From contig NZ_CP098747.1 of the NCBI RefSeq assembly GCF_023746535.1, forward strand, positions 1,370,364 to 1,434,363: DNA of 64,000 nucleotides, given 5' to 3'. The position numbers were made by a program, and so were the translations under genes. Each line of letters opens with the position of its first letter. Within the stretch, counting starts at the first letter, position 1. Below the pieces are notes generated by a model. The model saw nothing but the letters and a program-made list of their open reading frames with translations. It did not search any database and had not been told where the DNA came from. Below, piece by piece: positions 53,373-62,689 of the stretch. This DNA comes from Sneathiella marina. Its GTDB lineage: Bacteria > Pseudomonadota > Alphaproteobacteria > Sneathiellales > Sneathiellaceae.

Positions 53373-55376
53373 TTAAAGTCTTTCCTTTGCAGCGGCAACA
53401 ATCGCCTCTGCAGTAATGCCGAAATGCTTGTAAAGATCTTCGGCGGGCGCGCTTGCTCCGAAGCTGTCAATGCCGATGAAACCGCCGTCAAGGCCGGTAT
53501 ATTTTTGCCAGCCCATGGAGCAGGCCGCTTCTACCGCAATCTTAACGGTTCCCGGCCCGAGAGTTTCGGTCTTATAAGACATATCCTGAGCATCAAAAAG
53601 TTCCCAGCACGGCATGGATACAACACGCGTTCCGATACCTTCTGCCTCAAGTTTCTTCTGGGCCTCTACAGCGATTGTAACCTCAGAGCCTGTAGCAATA
53701 AGCGTGACTTTCGCCTCGATATTCGCAGCCGAAAGCTCGTAACCGCCCTTGGCGGACAAGTTCTCCTCCGTATGTGCAAGGCGCAAAAGCGGCAGGCCTT
53801 GGCGGCTCAATGACAACACGGAAGGTGTTGATTTTGCCTCAAGCGACAATTGCCAGCATTCCGCCGTTTCTACAGCATCGGCGGGGCGGAAGACGTTAAG
53901 ATTAGGAATGGCACGTAACGAGGCCATATGTTCAACAGGCTGATGGGTTGGCCCGTCTTCTCCCAAACCAATTGAATCATGTGTCATGACGTAGATGACA
54001 CGAAGACCCATCAGGGCCGAAAGCCGGATGGCGGGGCGGGCATAATCAGTGAACACCATAAAGGTTCCACCATAGGGAATAAATCCGCCATGCAGGGCAA
54101 TACCGTTCATGAAGGCTGCCATGCCAAATTCCCGCACACCGTAATAAACGTAGCGACCGGAGAAATCCTCAGGTGTTACCGGCAACATATGCGAGGTCTT
54201 CGTCAGATTTGATCCTGTTAGATCCGCCGATCCGCCGATCGTTTCAGCGATATGCTCGTTGATTACATTCAGCGCTTCCTGGCTGGATTTACGCGACGCC
54301 CAACCGGGTGCTGTGTCACTCAACGTTTGCTTATATGCCGCAATGGTGTCGTGAAAATCGGCGGGTATTTCGCCGGATTGGCCGGTTTCGAAGGCCTGGC
54401 GGATATCTGCACTCTGCGCGTTGAGATTTTCTTCCCAGGCAGCCGACAAACGAGCGCCTTTGGTTCCAACGGTCCGCCAGCAATCCAGTATCTCGACTGG
54501 CACATCAAATGCGGCATGAGGCCAGTTTAGCTGTTTGCGTGTAAGCTCAATTTCATCATTGCCCAGCGGTGCGCCATGAGCGGAAGCCGTTCCTTGTTTA
54601 TTAGGTGCGCCATATCCGATTGTCGTCCTGCAGGCGATCATCGACGGCTTGTTGGTCTTGCGCGCGGCATCAATTGCTTTTTCAATTTGTTCGGCATCAT
54701 GACCATCGATAGTTTGCACGTCCCAGCCAGCAGCTTCGAACCGCTTGCCCTGGTCATCTGAAACCGCCAGGTCTGTCGCGCCATCGATGCTGATGGAGTT
54801 GTCATCCCATAACAGCACAAGCTTGCTGAGGCCCAAATGGCCGGCAAAGGAAATCGCTTCGTGACTAATTCCCTCCATCAGGCAGCCATCTCCCGCGATG
54901 ACGTAGGTATAATGATCTACCAGGGTGTTAAAACGCTCTGCCAACATCCGTTCCGCGAGCGCCATTCCGACAGCGGTTGCCAGACCCTGGCCCAAAGGAC
55001 CCGTTGTCGTTTCAATACCATCCGCATGTCCGTATTCGGGATGGCCCGCGGTTTTTGATCCTAATTGCCGAAAATTCCGGATCTCATCAAGTGTAAGGTC
55101 TTTATATCCCGTCAGGTGAAGGAGGGAGTAAAGTAAGCTGGAGCCATGTCCTGCGGAGAGAACAAATCGGTCGCGATCCGGCCAATTGGGCTTTGCCGGG
55201 TCAAATTTCAAAAATTTTGAATAAAGGACAGTTGCCACGTCAGCCATTCCCATGGGCATGCCGGGATGTCCGGAGTTTGCTTTTTGCACAGCTTCCATGG
55301 AAAGAGCACGAATGGCATTGGCCATATCGTTATGTTTTGACGAATTCGCAGACGGCGTAAGCCCGGAGTTGTTCAT
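53373..55376 (-). CDS. tkt: transketolase
   Basis: A 667-residue thiamine-diphosphate enzyme of the non-oxidative pentose phosphate pathway. [39 protein letters not shown] and the TPP motif [18 protein letters not shown] followed by [10 protein letters not shown] are present, and the C-terminal [19 protein letters not shown] and [11 protein letters not shown] complete it. It heads the tkt-gap-pgk-fba-thiE series. A long inverted repeat 50-80 bases upstream may be its operator. Confidence 0.96.
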   Translation of the reverse strand: MNNSGLTPSANSSKHNDMANAIRALSMEAVQKANSGHPGMPMGMADVATVLYSKFLKFDPAKPNWPDRDRFVLSAGHGSSLLYSLLHLTGYKDLTLDEIRNFRQLGSKTAGHPEYGHADGIETTTGPLGQGLATAVGMALAERMLAERFNTLVDHYTYVIAGDGCLMEGISHEAISFAGHLGLSKLVLLWDDNSISIDGATDLAVSDDQGKRFEAAGWDVQTIDGHDAEQIEKAIDAARKTNKPSMIACRTTIGYGAPNKQGTASAHGAPLGNDEIELTRKQLNWPHAAFDVPVEILDCWRTVGTKGARLSAAWEENLNAQSADIRQAFETGQSGEIPADFHDTIAAYKQTLSDTAPGWASRKSSQEALNVINEHIAETIGGSADLTGSNLTKTSHMLPVTPEDFSGRYVYYGVREFGMAAFMNGIALHGGFIPYGGTFMVFTDYARPAIRLSALMGLRVIYVMTHDSIGLGEDGPTHQPVEHMASLRAIPNLNVFRPADAVETAECWQLSLEAKSTPSVLSLSRQGLPLLRLAHTEENLSAKGGYELSAANIEAKVTLIATGSEVTIAVEAQKKLEAEGIGTRVVSMPCWELFDAQDMSYKTETLGPGTVKIAVEAACSMGWQKYTGLDGGFIGIDSFGASAPAEDLYKHFGITAEAIVAAAKERL

Positions 55377-55787
55377 AGTTGGCTCATCTTTGTTCCACCA
55401 GCCACTAAATATGTTCCTTCAACATTAATTTACCACCAGAACAGGAGGTAAATTCCGTTGCGTATATTGCTGGTGCCCATTGAGGGTTTAGTTACAATTT
55501 GCATCCGTGATTTGGGTAAATCCGGTTAGTATGGCAAGCAAAAAACATGCATTGTCCAAACAACAAGATCCACCGGCCTCCAGATGGCACTTTTGGAATC
55601 GTGCGGAAGATGCCGCCCAAACTTCTTTTCGTCAACTGCTTAGTTGCCGGTGACACCCGGAATCCCAATAAAAAGGCCACAACCAATTATGTTGACGGGC
55701 CTTATGGCAAAATCGTATTGTGGAATATGAGGGATATCACGTAAGTGATGCTAACCAATGTAAAAATACAGGGCGGGGGGCAAGCAG
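55377..55787. other. 411-base divergent intergenic region between tkt and the zapA cluster
   Basis: No convincing gene. Short open frames of about 65 codons on each strand (55492-55686 minus, 55547-55744 plus) lack ribosome sites and family-like sequence. The region holds a 28-base imperfect inverted repeat at 55427-55454 near tkt and should contain promoters for both directions. Confidence 0.5.
55427..55454. promoter_or_regulatory. 28-base inverted repeat upstream of tkt
   Basis: AATTTACCACC (55427-55437) and GGAGGTAAATT (55444-55454) are mirror complements except for one A-A mismatch, with a six-base centre. It lies about 50 bases before the tkt start, a position suited to an operator for a dimeric regulator of central carbon genes. 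An RNA hairpin in the leader is the alternative. Confidence 0.5.
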
Positions 55788-56045
55788 ATTAGCGAATCAA
55801 GATTAGACGCTGCTTTATCGCGATTGGAGAAGGCGGCTGCAGCCGCTATAGATGATCGCAATCAGGGTAGTTTCGATATGGGAGCCGACCAAGCGACAGC
55901 TGGTTTGCAAGCCGAAAATGCTGCATTGAGAGAAGAGCTCAAAGCAATGACCGAGAAATACGAAACGCTGGAGCGGACAGCCGATACTATTTCCGGGCGC
56001 CTCGATAATTCCATCAATGAACTGACCGCGATTTTGGAGCAATAA
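55788..56045 (+). CDS. DUF4164-like coiled-coil protein, probable ATT start
   Basis: A small helical protein encoded 3 bases before zapA. From ATT at 55788 it would have 85 residues and begin SESRLDAALSRLEKAAAAI after the initiator, a run that continues the amphipathic helix of the unquestioned part (AENAALREELKAMTEKYETL). A GGGCGGGGGG ribosome-like stretch precedes the ATT. A TTG at 55824 is the first conventional start but would cut the helix in half. Proteins of this kind regularly sit before zapA in alphaproteobacteria; function is unknown, possibly in division. Confidence 0.65.
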   Translation: MSESRLDAALSRLEKAAAAAIDDRNQGSFDMGADQATAGLQAENAALREELKAMTEKYETLERTADTISGRLDNSINELTAILEQ

Positions 56046-56048
56046 ACC

Positions 56049-56348
56049 ATGGCATCTTTGACAGTTAAGGTAAATGGCCGGGCATATCCAATTGTCTGCG
56101 GAGACGGCGAAGAAGAGCATTTGGAATATCTTGCGGAATTTGTAGACAAGAAGGTTCAGGATTTGTCGGAGTCCATTTCCAATGCGAGTGAAGGTCAATT
56201 ATTGTTGATGGCGTCGTTACTTATTGCTGATGACTTATCCCAAGCCTATGAAACTGTCGAAAAATTACGCGAGGAAGCAGGCGGGACAAATACAGATATG
56301 TTGGCTGAAAAAATTGAAGCTATTGCAGATCGCCTGGAAAGCGCTTAA
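56049..56348 (+). CDS. zapA: cell division protein ZapA
   Basis: A 99-residue FtsZ-bundling protein. LTVKVNGRAYPIVCGDGEEEHLEYLAEFVD is the N-terminal globular region and the rest is a long helix ending LAEKIEAIADRLES, as in ZapA. It follows the DUF4164-like gene directly and precedes the 6S RNA gene, a conserved alphaproteobacterial order. It promotes Z-ring assembly at mid-cell. Confidence 0.9.
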   Translation: MASLTVKVNGRAYPIVCGDGEEEHLEYLAEFVDKKVQDLSESISNASEGQLLLMASLLIADDLSQAYETVEKLREEAGGTNTDMLAEKIEAIADRLESA

Positions 56349-56358
56349 GTAGAGCCTC

Positions 56359-56524
56359 AGAGCTGCACTGGCTTGTGCGTTTGATGAATGATATCCTGGG
56401 GCCAATAACGAAATCCTGGGAGCTGTTCCCTGACTGGACCCTGGTCCTAACATATCGGCGCCCACCTGACTTGTCAGGCCACGGTGATTTCCACGCATCG
56501 ACGGCTATGTTGGTGCAGCTTTTA
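56359..56524 (+). ncRNA. ssrS: 6S RNA
   Basis: The 210-base gap between zapA and the 5-formyl-THF cyclo-ligase is the standard position of 6S RNA in proteobacteria. AGCTGCAC at 56361-56368 is the exact reverse complement of GTGCAGCT at 56513-56520, giving a closing stem around a molecule of about 160 bases, the usual length. CCTGG-rich internal segments can extend the hairpin around a central bubble, and a T-rich run follows the 3' arm. 6S RNA binds the sigma-70 holoenzyme as a promoter mimic. Exact ends are estimated. Confidence 0.8.
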
Positions 56525-56558
56525 TTTTCTAGTATATCTTTGATAGAAATCATACCAA

Positions 56559-57128
56559 GTGACATCGCAAGCCTCTCAAAAACAGGTCCAGCGTGGACAT
56601 GCCCAGAAAATACGGGATGGCTTGTCAGTGGCGGATGCTGCGTCTCTGGCGGCCGATAATTTCCTTCACGCTTTTCCGCCTTCCAAAAATGAAACCCTGT
56701 CCCTTTATTGGCCCATCGGTTCGGAGTTAGATACCCGACCTCTCTTGATCAAACTTCACGAAGCGGGCGTCACTTGTGCTTTGCCGGTTATAGAGAAAAA
56801 AAATCATCCACTGTTCTTTCGGTGCTGGGACCCGGAAATGATTTTGCAGCCGGGCCCCTTCAAAGTTCCCGTTCCTCCGGAAACCGCAGAAACGGTAATG
56901 CCCGATGTTGTAATCACGCCTTTACTTGCCTTTGATGCAGCAGGCTATAGACTGGGATATGGCGGTGGTTTTTACGATAGAACGCTTGAGAAATTACGTA
57001 GAAATTCCAGGTGCAAAGCCATAGGGTTCGGATATGTCGGTCAGGAGGTTGAGACAGTCGCGACTGATCAATATGACCAGCAGCTTGATGCTATGGTGAC
57101 AGAAAGAGACGTTAGGATATTTACGTGA
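56559..57128 (+). CDS. 5-formyltetrahydrofolate cyclo-ligase
   Basis: A 189-residue enzyme converting 5-formyl-THF to 5,10-methenyl-THF with ATP. LYWPIGSELDTRPLL, the central DVVITPLLAFDAAGYRLGYGGGFYDRTL and GFGYVGQEVETVATDQYDQQLD are the family motifs, including the ATP-binding RLGYGGGFYD. The start is GTG at 56559, without a strong ribosome site. Its stop overlaps the next gene (GTGA). It sits right after 6S RNA, as in many proteobacteria. Confidence 0.92.
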   Translation: MTSQASQKQVQRGHAQKIRDGLSVADAASLAADNFLHAFPPSKNETLSLYWPIGSELDTRPLLIKLHEAGVTCALPVIEKKNHPLFFRCWDPEMILQPGPFKVPVPPETAETVMPDVVITPLLAFDAAGYRLGYGGGFYDRTLEKLRRNSRCKAIGFGYVGQEVETVATDQYDQQLDAMVTERDVRIFT

Positions 57129-57943
57129 AGTTTGCATATTTCGGTGACGTAGTTGGACGATCCGGTCGAGAGGTCTTGATCGAAAGATTGCCTGAGATAC
57201 GAAAGAGACTCGACCTTGATTTTGTCGTGGTTAATGGTGAGAATGCGGCGGCGGGCTTCGGTATAACAGAAAAAATATCCGAGGAATTTTACGCTGCCGG
57301 TACGGATTGCATTGTCCTTGGCAATCATAGTTTTGATCAAAAGGAAATAATGCCGTACCTGGAAAAGGATGCCAGAATTCTGCGGCCGGTAAATTATCCG
57401 GCTGGCACACCCGGTCGAGGCTTTAGTGGTTTTAAAACGCGCAATGGCAAGACAATTCTTGTCATTCAAGTCATGGCGCGGCTTTTCATGGATCCGCTGG
57501 ATGATCCGTTTGCTGCCGTTGATAAAATTCTTGCTGCCAACCCGCTTGGTAAAAAATTTGATGCCATATTGGTTGATATACATGGTGAGATAACGTCTGA
57601 AAAAATGGCAATGGGGCAATTCTGCGATGGTCGGGCGTCCCTCGTCGTTGGAAGCCATACACATGTGCCGACTGCAGATGCACAGATCTTTCCCGGCGGC
57701 ACAGCTTATCAGACCGATGCGGGGATGTGCGGTGACTATAACTCGGTGATTGGCATGGATAAGGAGGAACCCTTGCGGCGCTTTACCAGAAAAATTTCAG
57801 GGGGAAGATTTACGCCGGCTTTGGGGGCAGGGACGGCATGTGGTGTCTTCGTCGCAACAAATGATAAAACCGGTCTTGCCCAGATGGTTTCACCGATCCG
57901 GGTTGGCGGCCGTTTAATGGAAATCTGGCCGGAATTAAGCTAG
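57125..57943 (+). CDS. YmdB-type metallophosphoesterase (TIGR00282 family)
   Basis: A 272-residue phosphoesterase. FAYFGDVVGRSGREVLIERLP opens the fold, VVNGENAAAGFGIT and LGNHSFDQKEI hold metal ligands, and DIHGEITSEKMAMGQF and GSHTHVPTADAQI complete the dinuclear site. The family includes Bacillus YmdB and Deinococcus DR1281, which act on cyclic nucleotides or phosphodiesters. It starts at GTG, overlapping the cyclo-ligase by four bases. Confidence 0.88.
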   Translation: MKFAYFGDVVGRSGREVLIERLPEIRKRLDLDFVVVNGENAAAGFGITEKISEEFYAAGTDCIVLGNHSFDQKEIMPYLEKDARILRPVNYPAGTPGRGFSGFKTRNGKTILVIQVMARLFMDPLDDPFAAVDKILAANPLGKKFDAILVDIHGEITSEKMAMGQFCDGRASLVVGSHTHVPTADAQIFPGGTAYQTDAGMCGDYNSVIGMDKEEPLRRFTRKISGGRFTPALGAGTACGVFVATNDKTGLAQMVSPIRVGGRLMEIWPELS

Positions 57944-58038
57944 TTATACAACTTCGTTAAAAACCGCGTGCCTCTGGAGGACGGATCGGTTACAAACGGC
58001 AATACCAGTATACATGCATCAAAAATAAGAGACGGAAT

Positions 58039-58791
58039 ATGGCGGGACATTCACAATTCAAGAACATTATGCATCGCAAGGGCGCGCAGGATAAAAAGCG
58101 GGCGAAGATTTTTGCAAAGCATATCCGCGAGCTGACGGTTGCAGCAAAATCCGGCCTGCCTGATCCGAGCATGAACCCGCGTTTGCGGACGGCCATTGCG
58201 GCAGCACGCAGTGATAATATGCCCAAGGATAATATAGACCGGGCCATCAAACGTGCCTCAGGCGAAGGCGACGGTGAAGTCTATGAGGAAATTCGCTACG
58301 AAGGCTATGGCCCGGGTGGTATCGCGGTTATTGTTGAAACCTTGACGGACAATAAAAACCGGACGGCGGCAGAAGTTCGCTCCGCTTTCTCTAAATCCGG
58401 CGGTGCCCTTGGGGAAACCGGATCAGTTTCCTTTATGTTTGACCATGTCGGGCAGGTTGTCTTTGACGCCGCAGAAATTGATGGCGATGATATCTTTGAA
58501 GTGGCCCTGGAGGCTGGCGCAGATAATGTTGAAAGCGACGATCAAATCCATGAAATCACCTGTGCGTTAGAAGATTTCAACGATGTGAGAGATGCGCTGG
58601 AAGAAAAATTTGGCGAACCGCAAGAAGCCGGCATAATCTGGAAGGCGCAAAATACCATCCCTGTGGAAACGGAAGAAAAAGCAAACTCGGTTTTCAAGCT
58701 GGTTGATGTATTAGAAGATAATGACGACGTTCAGAAAGTTTCGGCGAATTTTGACATTCCGGCCGACATAATGGAAAAACTCGGCGACTAG
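58039..58791 (+). CDS. yebC: YebC/PmpR family protein
   Basis: A 250-residue DNA- or ribosome-associated regulator. [20 protein letters not shown] opens the family, followed by [21 protein letters not shown] and [22 protein letters not shown]. It is usually encoded just before ruvC, as here, 24 bases upstream. Members regulate transcription or help translation of proline-rich runs; the role here is unknown. Confidence 0.95.
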   Translation: MAGHSQFKNIMHRKGAQDKKRAKIFAKHIRELTVAAKSGLPDPSMNPRLRTAIAAARSDNMPKDNIDRAIKRASGEGDGEVYEEIRYEGYGPGGIAVIVETLTDNKNRTAAEVRSAFSKSGGALGETGSVSFMFDHVGQVVFDAAEIDGDDIFEVALEAGADNVESDDQIHEITCALEDFNDVRDALEEKFGEPQEAGIIWKAQNTIPVETEEKANSVFKLVDVLEDNDDVQKVSANFDIPADIMEKLGD

Positions 58792-58815
58792 TCTCTGAAA
58801 GGAAAATCGTCAGGC

Positions 58816-59331
58816 ATGCGTTTATTGGGCCTTGATCCAGGACTTCGCCATACCGGGTGGGGGATCATAGAAGTGGAAGGCAACAGTCTTCGCCATCTCG
58901 GCAATGGGGCTGTTGCTTCTGATGGAACCCTTGGCCTATCTGAGAGGCTGGTGCAGCTTTATGACGGTATCAATCAGGTAATTATCGACTGGCAGCCGAC
59001 GGAGGCAGCCGTTGAGGAAACTTTTGTGAACAAAAACCCGGTTTCTACCTTGAAACTCGGGCAGGCGAGGGGGATTGCCTTGCTGGTTCCATCGTTGCAC
59101 GGTCTGGCTGTTGAAGAATATGCGCCTAACAAGATCAAGAAATCTGTTGTCGGGGCCGGCCACGCCGGTAAGCATCAAATTCATGCAATGGTTGGCATGC
59201 TTTTACCCGGATGCAAGATTTCCAACGAGCATGCGGCGGATGCCCTGGCGGTTGCCATTTGTCATGCTCATTATGCGGGAAGCAATCGCAGCCTAAAGAA
59301 AGCGACAATGATGGTAGGGCGCTCAACATGA
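58816..59331 (+). CDS. ruvC: Holliday junction resolvase RuvC
   Basis: A 171-residue dimeric endonuclease cutting Holliday junctions. The catalytic acids lie in LGLDPGLRHTGWG (Asp7), AVEETFVNKNP (Glu) and HAADALAVAICHAH (Asp). It overlaps ruvA by four bases (ATGA) and acts with the RuvAB branch-migration motor encoded downstream. Confidence 0.95.
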   Translation: MRLLGLDPGLRHTGWGIIEVEGNSLRHLGNGAVASDGTLGLSERLVQLYDGINQVIIDWQPTEAAVEETFVNKNPVSTLKLGQARGIALLVPSLHGLAVEEYAPNKIKKSVVGAGHAGKHQIHAMVGMLLPGCKISNEHAADALAVAICHAHYAGSNRSLKKATMMVGRST

Positions 59332-59954
59332 TTGCAAAGCTTACCGGAAAACTAGATAGCACCGGCGAGGATTGGGTGATCATTGATGTCGGGGGCGTCG
59401 GCTATGTGGTTTTTTGCTCTGGCCGGACATTGAGAGCATTACCGGAAAAGGGCGGCATTGTAAGCTTGCATATCGAAACCCACGTCCGTGAAGATCATAT
59501 TCATCTTTATGGCTTTCAGGAAGTGGCCGAACGGTCATGGTTTTTGTTGTTACAGACTGTCCAGGGTGTGGGCGCGAAAGTCGCGCTTGCTGTTCTTTCT
59601 CTGTATGGCAGTGAGGAGCTAACACAAATAATAGCTGCAGGTGATAAAACCGCGCTGACCCGGGTGACCGGCGTCGGCCCGAAAGTTGCCGGACGGGTGA
59701 CGGCGGAGCTGAAAGATAAAGTCGCGAAAATGGATCTGGGCCCCGTCGCATTTGCCGCTGAAGTTTCAACATCTGCAAATCCGGGAGGAAAGGCAACGCA
59801 AGCAGCGGCAGGGGATGCTGTTTCTGCGTTGGTTAATCTTGGATACGGGCGAGCAGATGCCTTTGGGGCGGTGGCTTCCGCCGCACGGGCCCTCGGGCCG
59901 GAGGCAACGGTTGAAGCGCTGATCACGGCAGGATTGAAGGAGCTCGCTGCATGA
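59328..59954 (+). CDS. ruvA: Holliday junction branch migration protein RuvA
   Basis: A 208-residue junction-binding protein. [20 protein letters not shown] is the standard start, giving domain [15 protein letters not shown] and [18 protein letters not shown] are the two helix-hairpin-helix motifs of domain II, and the C-terminal [18 protein letters not shown] contacts RuvB. The frame extends upstream inside ruvC, so 59328 is the right start. It overlaps ruvB by four bases. Confidence 0.95.
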   Translation: MIAKLTGKLDSTGEDWVIIDVGGVGYVVFCSGRTLRALPEKGGIVSLHIETHVREDHIHLYGFQEVAERSWFLLLQTVQGVGAKVALAVLSLYGSEELTQIIAAGDKTALTRVTGVGPKVAGRVTAELKDKVAKMDLGPVAFAAEVSTSANPGGKATQAAAGDAVSALVNLGYGRADAFGAVASAARALGPEATVEALITAGLKELAA

Positions 59955-60997
59955 CTGAAGAGCGTCTGGTGGGGGCCGGCCAAGGAGAACAAGATCTGGT
60001 GGAAAGTCAGTTTCGCCCCCAGGTTTTAGAAGATTTTATCGGTCAAAAACAAGTGCGGGAAAACCTGGGTATTTTCATTCAGGCTGCAAAAACCCGCGGT
60101 GAAGCGCTTGATCACGTTATGTTTTTTGGGCCGCCGGGCTTGGGGAAAACCACCCTGTCGCAGATTGTCGCCCGAGAACTGGGTGTAAGTTTCAGGGCGA
60201 CGGCTGGCCCCGTTATCACGAAAGCAGGTGACCTGGCAGCATTGCTTACTAACCTTGAGGAAAATGACGTTCTCTTTATCGATGAAATCCATCGCTTGAG
60301 TCCCGCGGTCGAAGAAATATTGTATCCTGCCATGGAAGATTTTCATCTGGATCTGATTATTGGCGAAGGACCTTCGGCCAGGTCCGTTCGTATTGATTTG
60401 CCGCCCTTTACCCTGGTTGGGGCGACCACGCGTTCGGGGTTGATTACAACGCCCCTTCGGGAACGATTTGGTATTCCGTTGCGGATGAATTTCTACGAGC
60501 CAGATGAATTGAAGCTTATTGTTGCCCGTGGTGCCCGTGTGTTGGGTGTAAATCTAAGTGAAGACGGTGCCATCGAAATTGCTAATCGCAGCCGCGGAAC
60601 TCCGCGTGTAGCCGGGCGATTGCTCCGCCGGGTGCGCGATTTTGCGTCGGTTGCCGGTGCGGATTTGGTTGATGCTGTCAAAGCCGATGCTGCCCTCAAT
60701 CGCCTGGAAGTGGACAAAAGAGGCTTGGATGCAATGGACAGGCGCTATCTGGGGCGGATCGCCCATGATTTTGGGGGCGGGCCAGTTGGCGTTGAAACCT
60801 TATCTGCGGCTTTGTCCGAACCTCGAGATGCCATCGAGGATATCATTGAGCCTTATTTGATCCAGCAAGGCTTTTTACAAAGAACGCCGCGGGGCCGTCT
60901 ATTGACGAAAGCAGCCTTTGACCATCTCGGCCTAGCTTTTCCCAAGGAAATAAGCGCGCAGCTTAATCTCATTGAAGAAGACACTCGTGATGACTGA
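59951..60997 (+). CDS. ruvB: Holliday junction branch migration ATPase RuvB
   Basis: A 348-residue AAA+ motor. [12 protein letters not shown]-type sequence is followed by Walker [11 protein letters not shown] (about 58-67), Walker [16 protein letters not shown], sensor 1 [15 protein letters not shown], and the winged-helix domain with [16 protein letters not shown]-like sequence. It forms hexamers on RuvA-bound junctions. It overlaps ruvA by four bases and ybgC by eight. Confidence 0.96.
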   Translation: MTEERLVGAGQGEQDLVESQFRPQVLEDFIGQKQVRENLGIFIQAAKTRGEALDHVMFFGPPGLGKTTLSQIVARELGVSFRATAGPVITKAGDLAALLTNLEENDVLFIDEIHRLSPAVEEILYPAMEDFHLDLIIGEGPSARSVRIDLPPFTLVGATTRSGLITTPLRERFGIPLRMNFYEPDELKLIVARGARVLGVNLSEDGAIEIANRSRGTPRVAGRLLRRVRDFASVAGADLVDAVKADAALNRLEVDKRGLDAMDRRYLGRIAHDFGGGPVGVETLSAALSEPRDAIEDIIEPYLIQQGFLQRTPRGRLLTKAAFDHLGLAFPKEISAQLNLIEEDTRDD

Positions 60998-61478
60998 GGA
61001 ACGGATGTTGGGGAAGTTTGTCACAGAGGATAAAACTGTCCGTCATGTTTTTCCGGTCCAGATCTACTGGGAAGATACGGATGCGGGCGGGATTGTCTAC
61101 TATGCCAACTATTTGAAATTTACGGAACGGGCGCGAACGGACATGCTGCGCGGTCTTGGTATTAATCAACAGCAAATGATGGTTGAAGAGGGCGCCAATT
61201 TCGTTGTTCGGGCCTGCGGCATTGAATATTTCCGTCCGGCGCGGATGGATGATCAGCTGGATATTTTGACGACGCTTACCGATTTGCGAGGGGCCTCGCT
61301 GCATATGCAACAGGATATTCGATTAGGCAGTGACATTATTGTGACAACAAAGGTGCGTGTCGCCTGTTTGGGGGGTAGCGGAAGGCCTCAGCGTCTTTCT
61401 TCTGCCATAAATGATAAGTTTAATGCAATATTAGGATCTTCGGAAGATTTTGCGCATTCTTTAGCCAGGGAAGACTAA
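60990..61478 (+). CDS. ybgC: tol-pal system acyl-CoA thioesterase YbgC
   Basis: A 162-residue hot-dog thioesterase. [20 protein letters not shown] carries the catalytic Asp and the HxxY-like pattern of YbgC, followed by [15 protein letters not shown]. It starts at 60990 within the end of ruvB; an ATG at 61005 is also possible. Its stop is directly abutted by tolQ. Linked to the Tol-Pal envelope machine, possibly through phospholipid metabolism. Confidence 0.92.
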   Translation: MTEERMLGKFVTEDKTVRHVFPVQIYWEDTDAGGIVYYANYLKFTERARTDMLRGLGINQQQMMVEEGANFVVRACGIEYFRPARMDDQLDILTTLTDLRGASLHMQQDIRLGSDIIVTTKVRVACLGGSGRPQRLSSAINDKFNAILGSSEDFAHSLARED

Positions 61479-62201
61479 ATGGAAAACGAAACGATTGTCG
61501 TTACCCAAGAATTGGGAGGCGCCGCACATGATTTATCTATGATCGGTCTGTTTTTACAGGCCGATATTGTTGTTCAGATAGTGATGATTGTTCTAATACT
61601 TGCTTCGTTTTGGAGTTGGGCGATTATTATTGATAAATCCTTGCGGTTTCGTCGATTGAGCACAGATTGTGACGACTTTGAAAATGAATTTTGGGCTGGC
61701 GGTAATCTGGAAGATTTATACCGTCGCGTTGGACCGAGCCCCGATAATCCCCTGGCAATGTTGTTCGCGGCCGCAATGAAAGAATGGTCCCGCTCAACCG
61801 AAAAAGGCATCGACAAGCATTCTCATACAGGCTTGCAAGCGCGAATTCATCAGGTTATGCGGGTCACCATTGATCGCGAAGTAGAGCGGCTTGAAAAATA
61901 TTTGGGCTTTTTGGCTACAGTCGGATCCACGGCAACTTTTCTAGGTTTGTTTGGGACTGTTTGGGGCATAATGAATAGCTTCCAGTCTATTGCCGCAACG
62001 CGTGATACCAGTTTGGCGGTCGTTGCACCGGGCATTGCCGAAGCACTTTTCGCAACCGCCTTGGGGTTGGTCGCCGCTATCCCGGCTGTTGTGGCCTACA
62101 ATAAATTTTCCAATGATTTACAAAGAATTATTACTCGCCTTGAAGGGTTCGCCGGAGAATTTTCAGCGATCCTGTCGCGTCAGTTAGACCAGGGCGACTA
62201 A
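61479..62201 (+). CDS. tolQ: Tol-Pal proton channel protein TolQ
   Basis: A 240-residue inner-membrane protein with three membrane segments (about 22-47, 132-158, 170-196). LGFLATVGSTATFLGLFGTVWGIMNSF and GIAEALFATALGLVAAIPAVVAYNKF are the MotA/TolQ/ExbB motifs. It pairs with TolR to drive TolA using the proton gradient for outer-membrane constriction in division. It begins directly after the ybgC stop. Confidence 0.95.
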   Translation: MENETIVVTQELGGAAHDLSMIGLFLQADIVVQIVMIVLILASFWSWAIIIDKSLRFRRLSTDCDDFENEFWAGGNLEDLYRRVGPSPDNPLAMLFAAAMKEWSRSTEKGIDKHSHTGLQARIHQVMRVTIDREVERLEKYLGFLATVGSTATFLGLFGTVWGIMNSFQSIAATRDTSLAVVAPGIAEALFATALGLVAAIPAVVAYNKFSNDLQRIITRLEGFAGEFSAILSRQLDQGD

Positions 62202-62203
62202 TT

Positions 62204-62674
62204 ATGGATAATAACCATTTCACAGCCTTTACCGGCAAGGGGCGCCGGCGTCGCCATCAACAGATGTCTGAAATCAATGTGACACCCTTTGTCGATGTCA
62301 TGCTGGTTTTGCTTATTGTTTTTATGGTGACGGCGCCTTTGTTGACAGTTGGCGTCCCGCTGGATTTACCCAATACCAAATCGACGACGGTTCAGGGAAA
62401 TGACGAGCCACTGGTTATCAGCGTCGATAGTGCAGGGCTGGTGTATCTGGAAGATACGGTTATTGAATTGGAAAATCTTGTTCCGAAATTACAGGCCGTT
62501 ACCGGTGCAAAGCAAGATCAACGGATTTTCGTACGGGGTGACACCAATGTAGCCTATGGGCGCGTCCTGCAGGTTATGGGTGAAATTCAAAGCGCTGGCT
62601 TTAAACGGGTTGCGATGGTGTCGTCGAGTAAACCCGATACCAAAGCCGATACACAAAAAGATAAAAAGCAGTAA
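62204..62674 (+). CDS. tolR: Tol-Pal system protein TolR (ExbD/TolR family)
   Basis: A 156-residue protein with one membrane segment (about 27-48). MSEINVTPFVDVMLVLLIVF contains the proton-binding Asp. The periplasmic domain carries VGVPLDLPNTKS and RIFVRGDTNVAYGRVLQVMG, as in ExbD/TolR. The basic KGRRRRHQQ run before the membrane segment keeps the N-terminus cytoplasmic. It lies 2 bases after tolQ. Confidence 0.94.
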   Translation: MDNNHFTAFTGKGRRRRHQQMSEINVTPFVDVMLVLLIVFMVTAPLLTVGVPLDLPNTKSTTVQGNDEPLVISVDSAGLVYLEDTVIELENLVPKLQAVTGAKQDQRIFVRGDTNVAYGRVLQVMGEIQSAGFKRVAMVSSSKPDTKADTQKDKKQ

Positions 62675-62689
62675 GGGATCTTTTTTAGG

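Noticed and set aside
50047-55376. Calvin cycle (cbb) operon
   Set aside because: tkt, gap, pgk and fba are present but there is no RuBisCO, phosphoribulokinase or CbbR; the set fits glycolysis and the pentose phosphate pathway.
55547-55744. 65-codon plus-strand frame upstream of the zapA cluster
   Set aside because: No ribosome site, no recognisable family, and it lies in a divergent promoter region.
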